A DNA stretch of 64,000 nt from assembly GCA_913030825.1 (NCBI GenBank), contig CAJWCU010000016.1, forward strand, positions 1 to 64,000, given 5' to 3'. This document shows, piece by piece, positions 9,904-19,120 of this stretch. The position numbers and the translations under genes are program-made. The stretch is from an uncultured Rhodospirillaceae bacterium (GTDB lineage: Bacteria; Pseudomonadota; Alphaproteobacteria; Rhodospirillales; Casp-alpha2). The notes below the pieces were generated by a model that saw nothing but the letters and a program-made list of their open reading frames with translations, was not told where the DNA came from and searched no databases. The stretch's first letter is position 1. Each line of letters starts with the position of its first letter.

Positions 9904-10338
9904 TCAGGCGCGGTTCAGCTTGGCCTTCACCTCGTCCAGGCTGAGGCTCTTGGAGACGGCCAGGGCGCCGTCGCCGATCAAGGCCTGGACCGCGGCGGCA
10001 ACCGCCAGGAACAGGGGGTATTCCCAGCCGCCGCCCTGGGCGCTGAAGACCCAGCCGTTGCCGGCATGGGCCCAGAGGGCGCCGAGCAGGACCGGGATCA
10101 GGGCGACCGAGACCAGACGGGTCTGCACACCCAGGATCAGGGCGATACCGCCTAGAACTTCGGCGCCGATGGTCAGATAGGCGGTGAAGCCGGGCAGGCC
10201 CAGACTTTCGAAGTATTGCACCGTGCCGGGGACGGTGAACACGAAGACTTTCAGAAGGATGCTGTGGGTCAGGAACATGACGCCCAGGGACAAACGAAGC
10301 AGCAGGGCGGCGTAGGGAGCGGTCTTTTGGTCGATCAT
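9904..10338 (-). CDS. DoxX family membrane protein
   Basis: Small inner-membrane protein of the DoxX group with four hydrophobic helices in 144 residues: ALLLRLSLGVMFLTHS near the N-terminus, FTAYLTIGAEVLGGIALIL, SVALIPVLLGALWAHAG and YPLFLAVAAAVQALIG. DoxX proteins are linked with redox and quinone-associated functions, but no reaction can be assigned. It is divergent from the LysR regulator at 10521; the 182 bp between them holds four GCAAAT half-sites, so LysR control is likely. Confidence 0.85.
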   Translation of the reverse strand: MIDQKTAPYAALLLRLSLGVMFLTHSILLKVFVFTVPGTVQYFESLGLPGFTAYLTIGAEVLGGIALILGVQTRLVSVALIPVLLGALWAHAGNGWVFSAQGGGWEYPLFLAVAAAVQALIGDGALAVSKSLSLDEVKAKLNRA

Positions 10339-10453
10339 CGGTATGACTCCTCGTCAAATTGGGGCGGCGTGCAGCCGCGTACGGTTTGATGTTCGGTGTT
10401 GTGGGGGGCGGCCACGTCGCCGCCGATGGAAGAACCCTACGACTTGCTTATTC

Positions 10454-10501
10454 GCAAATAAATTGTCTGTATTTGCCAATTTAATTTGCATAAACGCAAA
10501 T
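10454..10501. promoter_or_regulatory. four GCAAAT/ATTTGC half-sites between doxX and lysR
   Basis: GCAAAT occurs at 10454-10459 and 10496-10501, and ATTTGC at 10471-10476 and 10484-10489. The inner pair makes a perfect inverted repeat with a 6 bp spacer, and the outer arrangement repeats it in opposite polarity. The region is markedly AT-rich against the surroundings. It is a likely operator for the divergent LysR protein. Confidence 0.5.
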
Positions 10502-10520
10502 ACGCATACAGACTTACCCA

Positions 10521-11408
10521 ATGCGGGATTGGGACGATCTTCGATACTTCCTGGCGGTCGCGCGGGCGGGCAGCCTGTCGGGCGCGGCCAAGGCGTTGGG
10601 CGTCAACCATTCGACCGTGTTTCGGCGGATCGAAACGTTGGAAGACCGCCTGGGTGTCCGCTTGTTCGACCGCCATCGCGAGGGCTATGCCCTGACCCTG
10701 GCCGGAGATGAAATGCGCGAAGCGGCCGAGCGCGTCGATACCGCGATCGACGACATGGACCGGCGTATCGGCGGCCGCGATCTGCGCCTAAGCGGGCCGC
10801 TTGCCGTGACGACCACGGACAATCTGGTGCCCTGCGTCCTGGGCGAACCGTTGGCGGGCTTTCACGCCGCCTACCCGGGGATCGAGTTAAGCGTCCGGAT
10901 CGACAGCGAGTTCTTCAACCTGTCGAAACGCCAGGCGGATATCGCGGTCCGCCCGACCAACACGCCGCCGGACACGCTGGTCGGACGCCGCATCGCCGAG
11001 CTTGCCTTCGCTGTCTATGCGGCCGAGGGCGTCAAACCGGACAACACCTCAAGCGCGAGTTTAAGTGCCCTTCCCTGGGTGGCGTTCGACGACACACTCG
11101 ACCATCTGGCGGCGGCGAAATGGTTCAACGCGACCCACGGCGGCGCGCCGGTGGCCATGCGGTCCAACAATCTGACCACCCTGCAAACAGGTGCCGCCCA
11201 GGGCATGGGGCTGGCGTTGCTGCCCTGTTTCATGGGCGACCCCGACGCCCGGCTGGAACGCGTCACCGATCCGGTGCCGGCGGCACGGTCGGAGTTGTGG
11301 CTGTTAACCCATGAAGACCTGCGCAACACCCGGCGGGTTCGCGCCTTCATGGACTTCATGGCCGATGCCCTGGAGGCTCGGCGGGACGTTCTGGAAGGGC
11401 GGGGCTAG
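10521..11408 (+). CDS. LysR-family transcriptional regulator
   Basis: DNA-binding regulator. Residues 1-60 form the winged HTH (MRDWDDLRYFLAVARAGSLSGAAKALGVNHSTVFRRIETLE), followed by a type-2 periplasmic-binding-like effector domain to residue ~290. Length 295 is normal. The HTH variant with NHSTVFRRI resembles LysR proteins that regulate a divergent gene. Here that gene is the DoxX membrane protein, and paired half-sites lie in the shared intergenic region. The inducer is unknown. Confidence 0.9.
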   Translation: MRDWDDLRYFLAVARAGSLSGAAKALGVNHSTVFRRIETLEDRLGVRLFDRHREGYALTLAGDEMREAAERVDTAIDDMDRRIGGRDLRLSGPLAVTTTDNLVPCVLGEPLAGFHAAYPGIELSVRIDSEFFNLSKRQADIAVRPTNTPPDTLVGRRIAELAFAVYAAEGVKPDNTSSASLSALPWVAFDDTLDHLAAAKWFNATHGGAPVAMRSNNLTTLQTGAAQGMGLALLPCFMGDPDARLERVTDPVPAARSELWLLTHEDLRNTRRVRAFMDFMADALEARRDVLEGRG

Positions 11409-11436
11409 GGGGGCCCGGCAATCCGCGAAGGCCGTC

Positions 11437-11925
11437 TCAGGCCGTCGGCGTGCAGGTTGCGGGCGGCGCATCCACCTCACTGGCGAACCCTTGAAGCCGA
11501 AGTTCGCTAACCAGCGTTCGGCCGAGCGCCCGATTGAGCCGCGTCTGCAGACGCTGATCCAAACTACCGGTCAGGGCCTGTTTCCAGGTCTCCTGGTAGA
11601 GCACGTTGTGCGAAACCTCGCTGTTGACGGCGGCCACCAGCCGGGGCATCAGGCGGCAAACGGTGCGGCGGGCATCGCCGTCGGGCACGTCGAGGGCGAT
11701 GGACACGAACAGCATCTTCGCTTCGTTGCGTTTTTTCTTCAGGGTCCAGCCGCCGATCTGAACCGAGATCGGCGCCATGCGCACGACCGACGGTCCCGGA
11801 TCAACCGGCGCCACATCGCCCGAGCCGAGATTGAATTTGAAATTGGTGCCCACGGCCGCAACCGAGCCGACAGCGACCGCGGCCACCATGGATGAAATCA
11901 GAATGCTTTTGATCAAGCCGGGCAT
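11437..11925 (-). CDS. FliL-like single-pass membrane protein, copy A
   Basis: 162 residues. An N-terminal membrane anchor (ILISSMVAAVAVGSVAAVG, residues 8-26) is followed by a periplasmic domain with the pattern VRMAPISVQIGGWTLKKKR, LFVSIALDVPDG, VCRLMPRLVAAVN and QTRLNRALG. This order resembles FliL-type domains (a P-x-SV strand, a long helix, then LK..LN..L). It is clearly paralogous to the protein at 12220-12714: shared SVQIGG, LMPRLV.(S/A)VN and RLN.ALG or RFNKALG. Start ATG 11925 has GGAGAAG upstream. No flagellar genes are nearby, so a flagellar role is only a family-based guess. Confidence 0.6.
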   Translation of the reverse strand: MPGLIKSILISSMVAAVAVGSVAAVGTNFKFNLGSGDVAPVDPGPSVVRMAPISVQIGGWTLKKKRNEAKMLFVSIALDVPDGDARRTVCRLMPRLVAAVNSEVSHNVLYQETWKQALTGSLDQRLQTRLNRALGRTLVSELRLQGFASEVDAPPATCTPTA

Positions 11926-12219
11926 GTTGTCTTCTCCGACCGTCCCTCGGATATCAGACCAACCCTCGCGTGCGGCAGACCGCCGACCCTGTTTTGGCTG
12001 CCCTCTTGTTGCTGCCGGGGCATCGCCGAGCGATATTCCAGGCCGTTAACTTTCAGCCCTCACGCCGCAGAATACATCCTTGCCGGGCAGTGACAACCAC
12101 GCCAAAGGTCTAGGTATCGCGCAGCCGCCCGACGATTGAAAACAGCTGTAAACCAGCCGTCGGACGGCCGTCTCCCAGCGACAGGTTGTATGGGATCAAG
12201 GACGATGAAGTCGGACGGA

Positions 12220-12714
12220 TCAGGTCGCTTCCGGACAGGTCGTGCCGGGCACGTCCTTTTCATCCTGATAGGCGACCATTCGCACGTCGTCGATCAACGG
12301 CGCGCCGAGTGCCTTGTTGAAACGATATCTAAGCTGGCCCTGCACGTTCTTGGTGATCGCGTCCCGGGCGTTGTCGGTCTGGCTCACCAAATTGGCGAAG
12401 ACCGTATTGACCGAGGACACCAGGCGCGGCATCAGCTGACAGACCTTGACGAAGTTGTGGGTGCCGGTGACCCGCATCTCGACCGAGACCAATAAAATCT
12501 GGGCCTTCTTTTTGCTTTTCAGGCTGTAGCCGCCGATCTGCACCGATTGCGGGCGCATGCGCACCGTGTGGCGTTTGCTGTCCTGGGCGACGCTGCCCGC
12601 GTCGACGCTCGCGCCGGGTTCGGAACTGACCCAGATACCAATAGCGGCGATGCCGCCGATCAGGAAAATCGACGCGCCCATGCCGATCAGCAGGCTGCGC
12701 ATAAACTTGTTCAT
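12220..12714 (-). CDS. FliL-like single-pass membrane protein, copy B
   Basis: 164 residues starting MNKFMRSLLIGMGAS at ATG 12714, with AAGGGGG just upstream; longer in-frame starts lack such a site. One membrane helix (SLLIGMGASIFLIGGIAAIGIW) and a periplasmic domain with VRMRPQSVQIGGYSLKSKKKAQILLVSVEM, CQLMPRLVSSVN and QLRYRFNKALG. Paralogue of 11437-11925, separated by 294 bp that hold no recognisable gene. FliL proteins sit around the flagellar stator; here the assignment rests on fold-like pattern only, so membrane-anchored protein of unknown role is the safe reading. A near-perfect 22 bp palindrome lies 140 bp upstream. Confidence 0.6.
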   Translation of the reverse strand: MNKFMRSLLIGMGASIFLIGGIAAIGIWVSSEPGASVDAGSVAQDSKRHTVRMRPQSVQIGGYSLKSKKKAQILLVSVEMRVTGTHNFVKVCQLMPRLVSSVNTVFANLVSQTDNARDAITKNVQGQLRYRFNKALGAPLIDDVRMVAYQDEKDVPGTTCPEAT

Positions 12715-13067
12715 CGGGTCCCCCTTAGACCTTCTGTCTTCTCCACCTTCGCCCCACCGCCTTCGCCTTTCGTGAACGACCGCCGATCGGCGGGATTCAT
12801 ATGCGTTCACGGGCCGATTGCCTCGGCTTTCCGTGATTTTACGATGAGACCGGTTTCCGTTTCCGGAAGCGGAAAGTGTATCAAATAAGGCAAAAGTCGA
12901 GGCGCCGAAAATCACGCCATTCCTGCCGGGACGCAGGATATCCGATAATACTTTCAGGAAACTGACGAATTTCCGATTCTCGGAATCGGGTTTTCCACAA
13001 GCGACACCGCAAATTGTGGATAAAGCACCGGGGAATCAGCCCGAATCGCCGGGCAACGCACAAAGGA
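12715..13067. other. 353 bp intergenic region with two palindromes
   Basis: No credible gene. It holds a 22 bp near-palindrome at 12854-12875 (arms TTTCCGTTTCC and GGAAGCGGAAA, 20 of 22 positions symmetric) and a perfect 7-3-7 inverted repeat at 12973-12989 (CCGATTC, TCG, GAATCGG) that contains two GANTC sites. The first may be an operator for FliL-like copy B. The second may be a terminator or a methylation-sensitive site downstream of moaB. Confidence 0.4.
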
Positions 13068-13598
13068 TCAGGCCAGATGTTCCTTCAGGCGCGGCATCAG
13101 TTCGACGAAGTTGCAGGGCTTGTGGCGGATGTCCAACTGGTGGACCAGGATCTCGTCCCAGCCGTCCTTGCAGGCCCCGGTCGAGCCCGGCAGCACGAAG
13201 ATATAGGTGCCGTTGGCGACGCCCGCGGCGGCCCGCGACTGGATCGTCGAGGACTTGATCTTCTGATAGCTGATCCAGCGGAACATCTCGCCGAAGCCGG
13301 GGATGATCTTTTCCGCGACGGCGTCCAAGGCTTCGGGCGTTACGTCACGGCCGGTCACGCCGGTGCCGCCGGTCGAGATGATGCAATCGACCTCGGGGTC
13401 GGCGATCCATTTTCTGAACTGCTCGGCGATCAGACCGGCATCGTCCTTGACGATGGCACGGTCGGCGAGGCGATGCCCGGCAACCGCCAGGCGTTCGACC
13501 AGGGTGTCGCCCGACCGGTCGTCGTCGAGCGTCCGCGTATCCGATACGGTCAGAACCGCGATGTTAACGGGCAGAAATTCCGGGGTCGTTGCTGTCAT
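13068..13598 (-). CDS. moaB: molybdenum cofactor biosynthesis protein B
   Basis: MoaB/Mog-fold protein that adenylylates molybdopterin before metal insertion. Visible are VNIAVLTVSDTR at the N-terminus, the MPT-binding STGGTGVTGRDVTPEAL motif and FVLPGSTGACKDGWD near the C-terminus. ATG 13598 gives 176 residues, standard for the family; the frame stays open upstream but that part is antisense-like to the transglycosylase and has no MoaB similarity. The start overlaps the 3' end of the lytic transglycosylase gene by 35 bp on the same strand, indicating cotranscription. Confidence 0.92.
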   Translation of the reverse strand: MTATTPEFLPVNIAVLTVSDTRTLDDDRSGDTLVERLAVAGHRLADRAIVKDDAGLIAEQFRKWIADPEVDCIISTGGTGVTGRDVTPEALDAVAEKIIPGFGEMFRWISYQKIKSSTIQSRAAAGVANGTYIFVLPGSTGACKDGWDEILVHQLDIRHKPCNFVELMPRLKEHLA

Positions 13599-15495
13599 CG
13601 AATATCGCCACCTCCACCTTGCCGTGGCCAAGGGCTTTGTAAACCGGCCATTGACCGGCGGCAAGAGCGTCGAGCGACGGTTTGTCCTGCCCCAGGCGAT
13701 CACGGTAGATCCACAGATTGGCCAGCACCCGTTCGACGAAATGGCGGGTTTCGAAGGCCGGAATGGTTTCGATGAACAACAGGGGATCACCCGTGTATTC
13801 CATCCGCCGGCGCCATTTGTTCAGGTTGCCGGGCCCACCGTTCCAGGCCGCCGCCAACAGCAGCAGGTCACCCTGTATATGGGACTCGCCCAACAGCATG
13901 CCGATGTATTTTTGGCCGAGCCGCAGGTTTAGGTCTGGATCGTAAAGCTTGGTCCGGTGATGACGGTGCAGGGATGAATCCTGGGCGACGAAGCTCGCAG
14001 TCCGCGGCATCAACTGCATCAGGCCGCGCGCCCCGGCCCAGCTTTTGGCGCGGGGGTTGAATTTGCTTTCCTGACGGATCAGGGCATAGATCAGGGCCCG
14101 GTCGACGGTGAACCCACCCGTCGGCTCGAACGCCGGAACGGGATAGGCCGCCCCGTCGAACCCGCCGCCGTCGGGGAACATCCGGTCCGACAGGCGCACG
14201 GCGAGGCCCGCCATGCCGCCCGCATCGGCCAGCGCCAGGATCGCAAGCGCCTGTTTCTTATCCGAAAGCCGCGCCAGATTGCGCAATTCGCGTTCCGCCC
14301 CTCGGTCGTCGCCGGTCTGGACCAAGGCCATGGCCCGGCGCCCCCGCGGGGTTTCGACGATCTTTCCTGCGGCCCCCGCGACAACCGGCGGCGTCGCCCA
14401 TTCGTAGGCGATCTCGCGGCCCAGGATGCGCGCCGCCAAGAGACCGTAGAACGTGCGCGCGTGGCGCGCGGCACCGGATAGATAGTGGCTGACCTTCTGC
14501 GGCTTGCGGGTGACCAAAAGGCCCCGCGCCGCCCAGAAATTGGCGGCCCCGTCCATCCATTCGTCGTCGAACCCGATATCGGCGGCGGCCTGGAAATGAT
14601 GGGTGGCCTTGGCATAATCCTGGTGTTTCCAGGAAATCAGGCCGAGCGTCCAATGACCGTCGGGAAGATATTCGCCCGACCGCTTCAACGCACCGTCGAT
14701 CCATTCCCGGGCCCAATCCTCGCGCCGGTCGAAGAAATAACGGGTGCCGAGTTGCACCTTGGCCTGATCCATTTCGGCGCCGGACAACAGCCGCTTGGTC
14801 TCGCGCGACTGAATCATCCGCTTGGCGACCAGCGTGTGTCCCCGGCGCAAGGCCCGGCGGATCCGGTATTTGATGGATCGGGCGCGGCGGGCGTCGGCCC
14901 GGCTCAGGCGCTTGGACGGCAGCACCTTGGGTGCCTTTTCCTCGGCCTCCTGATCGGTCTGATCGGCGGCCTCTTCCTCGGCGGCGGCCTCTTCCAGGAA
15001 ACGCGGGCGCCGCGGCAGAACGTCGGGCTTGTCCGGCATGCGCCAGTTCTTGGGCCGGCGGCGCAGCGACAGTTTATAGATGCGCCCGGCCTGCGGATGG
15101 TCGGCGTATTCGGCCATCCAGCCCTTCAATTGCTTGTAGGTCGACCGCCATTTGCGCGGATGCAGGTAGCGCTGGGCCAAGACGTGGCCCATCAGCAGCT
15201 TGTCCGACAATTGGGCGATCAGCCGATCGGCCTCTTTCCAGTCGCCATCGTCCTGCAGATCGAAAATCCGGCGGTAAAGATCGGCGTCGGCTTCGCTGAG
15301 CACGCGGGGTGCTGCTTCGCGCGGCGTGACCGGCACGGGTGCGACGGCGGCGGTCTTGCCGGTGGCGGCGACGGCGATTTGCGATGCCCCAGGCGCAAAG
15401 CCCTGATCCGCGGCACGGGCCGGCGGCACGGCAGACAACATCTGGATGGAAAGCGCGGCCAGAACGGACACGCCCAGTGATTTGACCCCGGCCAT
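13564..15495 (-). CDS. periplasmic soluble lytic murein transglycosylase (Slt-type)
   Basis: Secreted peptidoglycan-cleaving enzyme. Residues 1-28 are a signal peptide (VLAALSIQMLSAVPPARA). Residues ~60-440 form the helical superhelix of Slt70-like proteins, with a charged Glu/Ala-rich linker at 167-190. The catalytic domain at ~465-600 contains ALIRQESKFNPRAKS, with Glu476 as the likely catalytic acid, then GARGLMQLMPRTA and LAAAWNGGPGN. Length 643 fits. The stop lies inside the start of moaB. The promoter should be in the 277 bp gap before udg, where I see no other gene. Confidence 0.9.
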   Translation of the reverse strand: MAGVKSLGVSVLAALSIQMLSAVPPARAADQGFAPGASQIAVAATGKTAAVAPVPVTPREAAPRVLSEADADLYRRIFDLQDDGDWKEADRLIAQLSDKLLMGHVLAQRYLHPRKWRSTYKQLKGWMAEYADHPQAGRIYKLSLRRRPKNWRMPDKPDVLPRRPRFLEEAAAEEEAADQTDQEAEEKAPKVLPSKRLSRADARRARSIKYRIRRALRRGHTLVAKRMIQSRETKRLLSGAEMDQAKVQLGTRYFFDRREDWAREWIDGALKRSGEYLPDGHWTLGLISWKHQDYAKATHHFQAAADIGFDDEWMDGAANFWAARGLLVTRKPQKVSHYLSGAARHARTFYGLLAARILGREIAYEWATPPVVAGAAGKIVETPRGRRAMALVQTGDDRGAERELRNLARLSDKKQALAILALADAGGMAGLAVRLSDRMFPDGGGFDGAAYPVPAFEPTGGFTVDRALIYALIRQESKFNPRAKSWAGARGLMQLMPRTASFVAQDSSLHRHHRTKLYDPDLNLRLGQKYIGMLLGESHIQGDLLLLAAAWNGGPGNLNKWRRRMEYTGDPLLFIETIPAFETRHFVERVLANLWIYRDRLGQDKPSLDALAAGQWPVYKALGHGKVEVAIFDDSNDPGISAR

Positions 15496-15772
15496 GAAGC
15501 CCCTTAATTCATTTTCCGCCCGCCTGTAACGGCGGATCGCGTTCGCTCCTCAATGAGTAGCGACGTTATAGCGTCCTGTCCCCGGCGCCTCAACCTTCCG
15601 GCCGGACCGACGCGGGCGGTTCTCGCCGCGTCAAATCGCCCGCCGGCATCCAATTAAGATCAGGGCGCCGCCCGTGACACCGTCAGTGTCCCACATTTTG
15701 TGAATACAGGAAAGCATCCCGGCATATCTGGGAATTATGGTTAACGCGAGCCGGCCCCGGCAGCACCCGAGA

Positions 15773-16693
15773 TCAGCCGCCACCGGCCTCCGCCAATTTG
15801 GCCTTCAGCATCAAAAGATCGCGCCAGGCGTCCCGCTTCATGGCCGGAGAGCGCAGCAGATAGGCCGGGTGATAGAGCGCCATCGCCGGGATCGGCGCCG
15901 CTAGGCGCGGCGTGCCGAATTCGAACCACTTACCGCGCAAGCGGGTGATGCCCTGGGTCTGGGCCAGCAGCGTCTTGGCCGACGGGCCGCCGACGCAGAC
16001 CAGCACCTTGGGATCGACGATTTCAATCAGGCGTTCGACGAAAGGCAGGCAGATCGCCCCTTCCGACGGGGTCGGCGTGCGATTGCCCGGCGGCCGCCAG
16101 AACACGGTATTGGAAATCAACGCGGCGGCATCGCCTTCGCCGTTCCGGTCGAGACCGACCGACGCCAGCATGGCGTCCAACAACTTACCCGACGGCCCGA
16201 CGAAGGGAAGGCCCTGTCGGTCTTCCTCGGCCCCCGGAGCCTCGCCGACGAACAGCACGCGGGCCTTCGGGTTGCCGTCGATGAAACACAGGTTCGAGGC
16301 TGTCTTCTTCAAGGCACAGCCGTCGAAACCTTCCAATGCCGTCCGCAGAGCCTCGACCGTTTCCGCCTTGCCCGCCTCGGCGACGGCGTCCTTGATCGCG
16401 GCTTCGTCCGAAACCTGGGCCGGGGCCGCCGGTTTGGTCAGTGGCCCACGCGGTGCAGGATCGGCACCCCGCCCCCGTGCCGGGCCGGGCATCGGCCCCT
16501 CACTCAGGCCCGGGGCGGCGGTCGGGGCCGCCTGGCGCGCGGCCTCGCGGGCGGCCAGGGCCTGCACCTGCTCGGCGAAGCGGTCCTGGGGCGCGTCGGC
16601 GATGGCTTCGTCGACACCGGCCTCCAGATACCACTGCAGCAGCGCCTTCAGGGCGACGGGATCGCCCGCAGCATGGGATGGGGTCTCGGTCAT
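15773..16693 (-). CDS. family 4 uracil-DNA glycosylase
   Basis: Removes uracil from DNA to start base-excision repair. The core (from ~residue 135) has [27 protein letters not shown] (uracil-binding and activation motif GEAPGAEED), [15 protein letters not shown] and the C-terminal ALYHPAYLL motif. The N-terminal ~90 residues are a variable Pro/Ala-rich extension. Classical family-4 enzymes have a CxxC pair before the core for an iron-sulphur cluster. Here that segment reads [12 protein letters not shown], so the pair is not canonical and the cluster is uncertain. It is divergent from ETF-QO across 139 bp. Confidence 0.85.
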   Translation of the reverse strand: MTETPSHAAGDPVALKALLQWYLEAGVDEAIADAPQDRFAEQVQALAAREAARQAAPTAAPGLSEGPMPGPARGRGADPAPRGPLTKPAAPAQVSDEAAIKDAVAEAGKAETVEALRTALEGFDGCALKKTASNLCFIDGNPKARVLFVGEAPGAEEDRQGLPFVGPSGKLLDAMLASVGLDRNGEGDAAALISNTVFWRPPGNRTPTPSEGAICLPFVERLIEIVDPKVLVCVGGPSAKTLLAQTQGITRLRGKWFEFGTPRLAAPIPAMALYHPAYLLRSPAMKRDAWRDLLMLKAKLAEAGGG

Positions 16694-16832
16694 GGCGAAA
16701 TTCTATCACGGCACACCGGCCCGGAGTCTCGATAGAATCCACAGGCAGTTGCAGCCGGGGGGCAAGGGATGCCATAACGCAGTTCGCAAATGCACATTCA
16801 AACCAGCCGAAATTGAGACGAGGACGATAAGG

Positions 16833-18470
16833 ATGGAACGGGAATCCATGGAATTCGATGTGGTGATCGTGGGCGCGGGGCCGTCGGGCCTGGCCGCCGC
16901 CATCCGACTGCGTCAGGTTCACCCGGAATGCACCGTCTGTGTCGTCGAAAAAGGATCGGAAGTGGGCGCGCATATCCTGTCGGGCGCCGTGCTGGAACCG
17001 CGCGCCCTGAACGAACTGATCCCCGACTGGAAGGAAAAGGGAGCCCCCCTGAACACCCCGGCGGGTAAGGACAAGTTCATGCTGCTGGGCCCGGCGGGTT
17101 CGCTGCGTCTGCCGACGCCGCCGCAGATGAAGAACCACGGCAACTACATCGTCTCGTTGGGCCTGGTCTGCCGCTGGCTGGGCGAACAGGCGGAAGCGAT
17201 GGGGGCTGAAATCTATCCGGGCTTCGCCGCCGCCGAGGTTCTTTATAATGACGACGGCAGCGTCAAGGGCATCGCCACCGGCGACATGGGCCTGAACCGC
17301 GACGGCACGCCGGGCCCGAACCACGAACCGGGCGTCGAACTGCATGCCAAGTACACGCTGTTCGCCGAAGGCTGCCGCGGTCATCTGACCAAGACGCTGG
17401 AACAGAAATTCGACCTGCGGTCCAAGGGCCCGGAAGGCAAACCGGCCGATCCGCAGACCTACGGCATCGGCCTGAAGGAGCTGTGGGAGGTCAAACCCGA
17501 GAACCACAAGCCGGGCGAAATTCTTCACACCATCGGCTGGCCGCTGGACAGCAAGACCTATGGCGGATCGTTCCTGTATCACCTGGAAAACAACCAGGTC
17601 GCCTTGGGCTTCGTCGTCGGCCTAGATTACCAGAACCCCTATCTTTCGCCCTATGACGAGTTGCAGCGCTACAAGACCCATCCCGAGATCGCGAAGACCC
17701 TGGAAGGCGGTCGGCGCATTTCCTACGGTGCGCGCGCCCTGAACGAAGGCGGCTATCAGTCCGTTCCGGGCCTGAGCTTCCCCGGCGGGGCGCTGATCGG
17801 CTGCACCGCGGGCTTCCTCAACACGCCCAAGATCAAGGGCAGCCACACCGCCATGAAGACCGGCATGCTGGCCGCCGAGGCGGTCGCCGAGGCATTGAAA
17901 TCCGGCGCCAATCCGGCCGACGGTCTGCCGGCCTATACGGAAGCGGTGAAGAAAAGCTGGGTTTGGAAAGAGCTGTACCGGGCCCGCAACATGCGCCCGC
18001 AATTCCATTGGGGAATGTGGGCCGGGCTGATCCTGGGTGCCATCGACACCTTCCTGTTCTTCGGCCACGCGCCCTGGACCCTGAAGAACAAGGCCGACCA
18101 TTCGCAGTTGAAGAAGGCCAAGAACGCCAAGCCGATCGACTATCCCAAGCCCGACGGCAAGCTGACCTTCGACAAGCTGTCGTCGGTGCAATTGGCGGGC
18201 ACCTTCCATGAGGAAGAACAGCCCTGTCACCTGACCCTGAAGGACGAGAGCGTCCCGATGGCCGTCAACTGGGCCGAATATGCCGGGCCCGAAGCGCGCT
18301 TCTGCCCGGCCGGCGTATACGAATACGTGGAAGTGGACGGCGAGACGCAGTTCCAGATCAACGGCCAGAACTGCATCCACTGCAAGACCTGCGACATCAA
18401 GGATCCGACCCAGAACATCAACTGGGTCACGCCGCAGGGCGGCGAAGGACCGAACTACCCGAACATGTAG
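16833..18470 (+). CDS. electron transfer flavoprotein-ubiquinone oxidoreductase
   Basis: Membrane-associated flavoprotein that passes electrons from ETF (fed by acyl-CoA dehydrogenases) to ubiquinone. N-terminal FAD motif [19 protein letters not shown]; then [22 protein letters not shown], the family signature. C-terminal 4Fe-4S ligands: [10 protein letters not shown] and [16 protein letters not shown] 16833 gives 545 residues, the usual length; ATG 16848 is an alternative. The coding frame remains open far upstream, but that part is antisense to udg and not part of this protein. The acyl-CoA dehydrogenase at 56.5 kb could feed this enzyme. Confidence 0.95.
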   Translation: MERESMEFDVVIVGAGPSGLAAAIRLRQVHPECTVCVVEKGSEVGAHILSGAVLEPRALNELIPDWKEKGAPLNTPAGKDKFMLLGPAGSLRLPTPPQMKNHGNYIVSLGLVCRWLGEQAEAMGAEIYPGFAAAEVLYNDDGSVKGIATGDMGLNRDGTPGPNHEPGVELHAKYTLFAEGCRGHLTKTLEQKFDLRSKGPEGKPADPQTYGIGLKELWEVKPENHKPGEILHTIGWPLDSKTYGGSFLYHLENNQVALGFVVGLDYQNPYLSPYDELQRYKTHPEIAKTLEGGRRISYGARALNEGGYQSVPGLSFPGGALIGCTAGFLNTPKIKGSHTAMKTGMLAAEAVAEALKSGANPADGLPAYTEAVKKSWVWKELYRARNMRPQFHWGMWAGLILGAIDTFLFFGHAPWTLKNKADHSQLKKAKNAKPIDYPKPDGKLTFDKLSSVQLAGTFHEEEQPCHLTLKDESVPMAVNWAEYAGPEARFCPAGVYEYVEVDGETQFQINGQNCIHCKTCDIKDPTQNINWVTPQGGEGPNYPNM

Positions 18471-18473
18471 TCC

Positions 18474-18650
18474 TTAGGTATCGCGGATCAGTCCGCGCAG
18501 CACCCGCGTCGAAGCGTTCATGGTGCTGTCGAGTAGCCGCGTGCCGAAACGAAGGTGCTTCGTTTCTTCCTTCATGGCCTCGATCTTGTCGAGATAACCC
18601 TGCTGTTCATCCGTGAGGGTGCGGTCGGCATTCATCGCGGTATCGGTCAT
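18474..18650 (-). CDS. small hypothetical protein (58 aa)
   Basis: Encodes 58 residues starting MTDTAMNADRTLTDEQQGYL, with AAGGAAAG upstream of ATG 18650. It has a charged helical middle (DKIEAMKEETKHLRFGTRLLDSTMNASTRVL). No family recognised. It converges on the ETF-QO gene, whose stop codon is 3 bp away. The good ribosome binding site and protein-like composition support it. Confidence 0.55.
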   Translation of the reverse strand: MTDTAMNADRTLTDEQQGYLDKIEAMKEETKHLRFGTRLLDSTMNASTRVLRGLIRDT

Positions 18651-18792
18651 GGCTCTTTCCTTCTTGGGCCGTTTGCCGGCGGCGTCGCAAATTGACACGG
18701 TCGGTAGCCTCGCCGGGGATTTCGCAAGATCGGTGCCAAAAATACGCAAACGGGATGTAAAACATCGGCCACCCCGCGCAGACGGCCGCCGG

Positions 18793-19044
18793 TTATTCGC
18801 CCTTGTCCGGCATGGACAGGATGGCAAACGCGATTTGGGCGCCCGCAAAGGTGACGAAGAACAGAAAGGTCATCGCCGCGAAGGCGATCAGCCCGGTCTC
18901 CGACCGATTGACCAGGGACCAGAGACCCGCGAAATCCGTCGCCACGATCAAACCCGAGACCGTCAGCGCCAGGGCGAGGCCGACCGCCATGTGCTTGGCG
19001 AGGAATTTGAGAAAGCGGCTATCGAATGAGGGTCGTGGGGCCAT
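18793..19044 (-). CDS. small two-helix membrane protein (83 aa)
   Basis: Residues ~18-38 (MAVGLALALTVSGLIVATDFAGLW) and ~50-76 (GLIAFAAMTFLFFVTFAGAQIAFAIL) are hydrophobic helices. The N-terminus is basic (RPSFDSRFLKFLAKH). ATG 19044 is preferred over a TTG two codons upstream. It lies 76 bp downstream of sthA on the same strand and may be its distal partner. The family is not recognised; small helper membrane protein is as far as the sequence goes. Confidence 0.6.
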   Translation of the reverse strand: MAPRPSFDSRFLKFLAKHMAVGLALALTVSGLIVATDFAGLWSLVNRSETGLIAFAAMTFLFFVTFAGAQIAFAILSMPDKGE

Positions 19045-19120
19045 GACCAATACGTCCAGTCCGGTTCGGCCCGCGCCGCCATCGCCCCATCCTACGGCGA
19101 CACGAGGTTGGCGCCTCGGG

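Noticed and set aside
15912-16832. N-terminal extension of ETF-QO
   Set aside because: The frame is open but antisense to udg; the FAD motif expected near the N-terminus begins right after ATG 16833.
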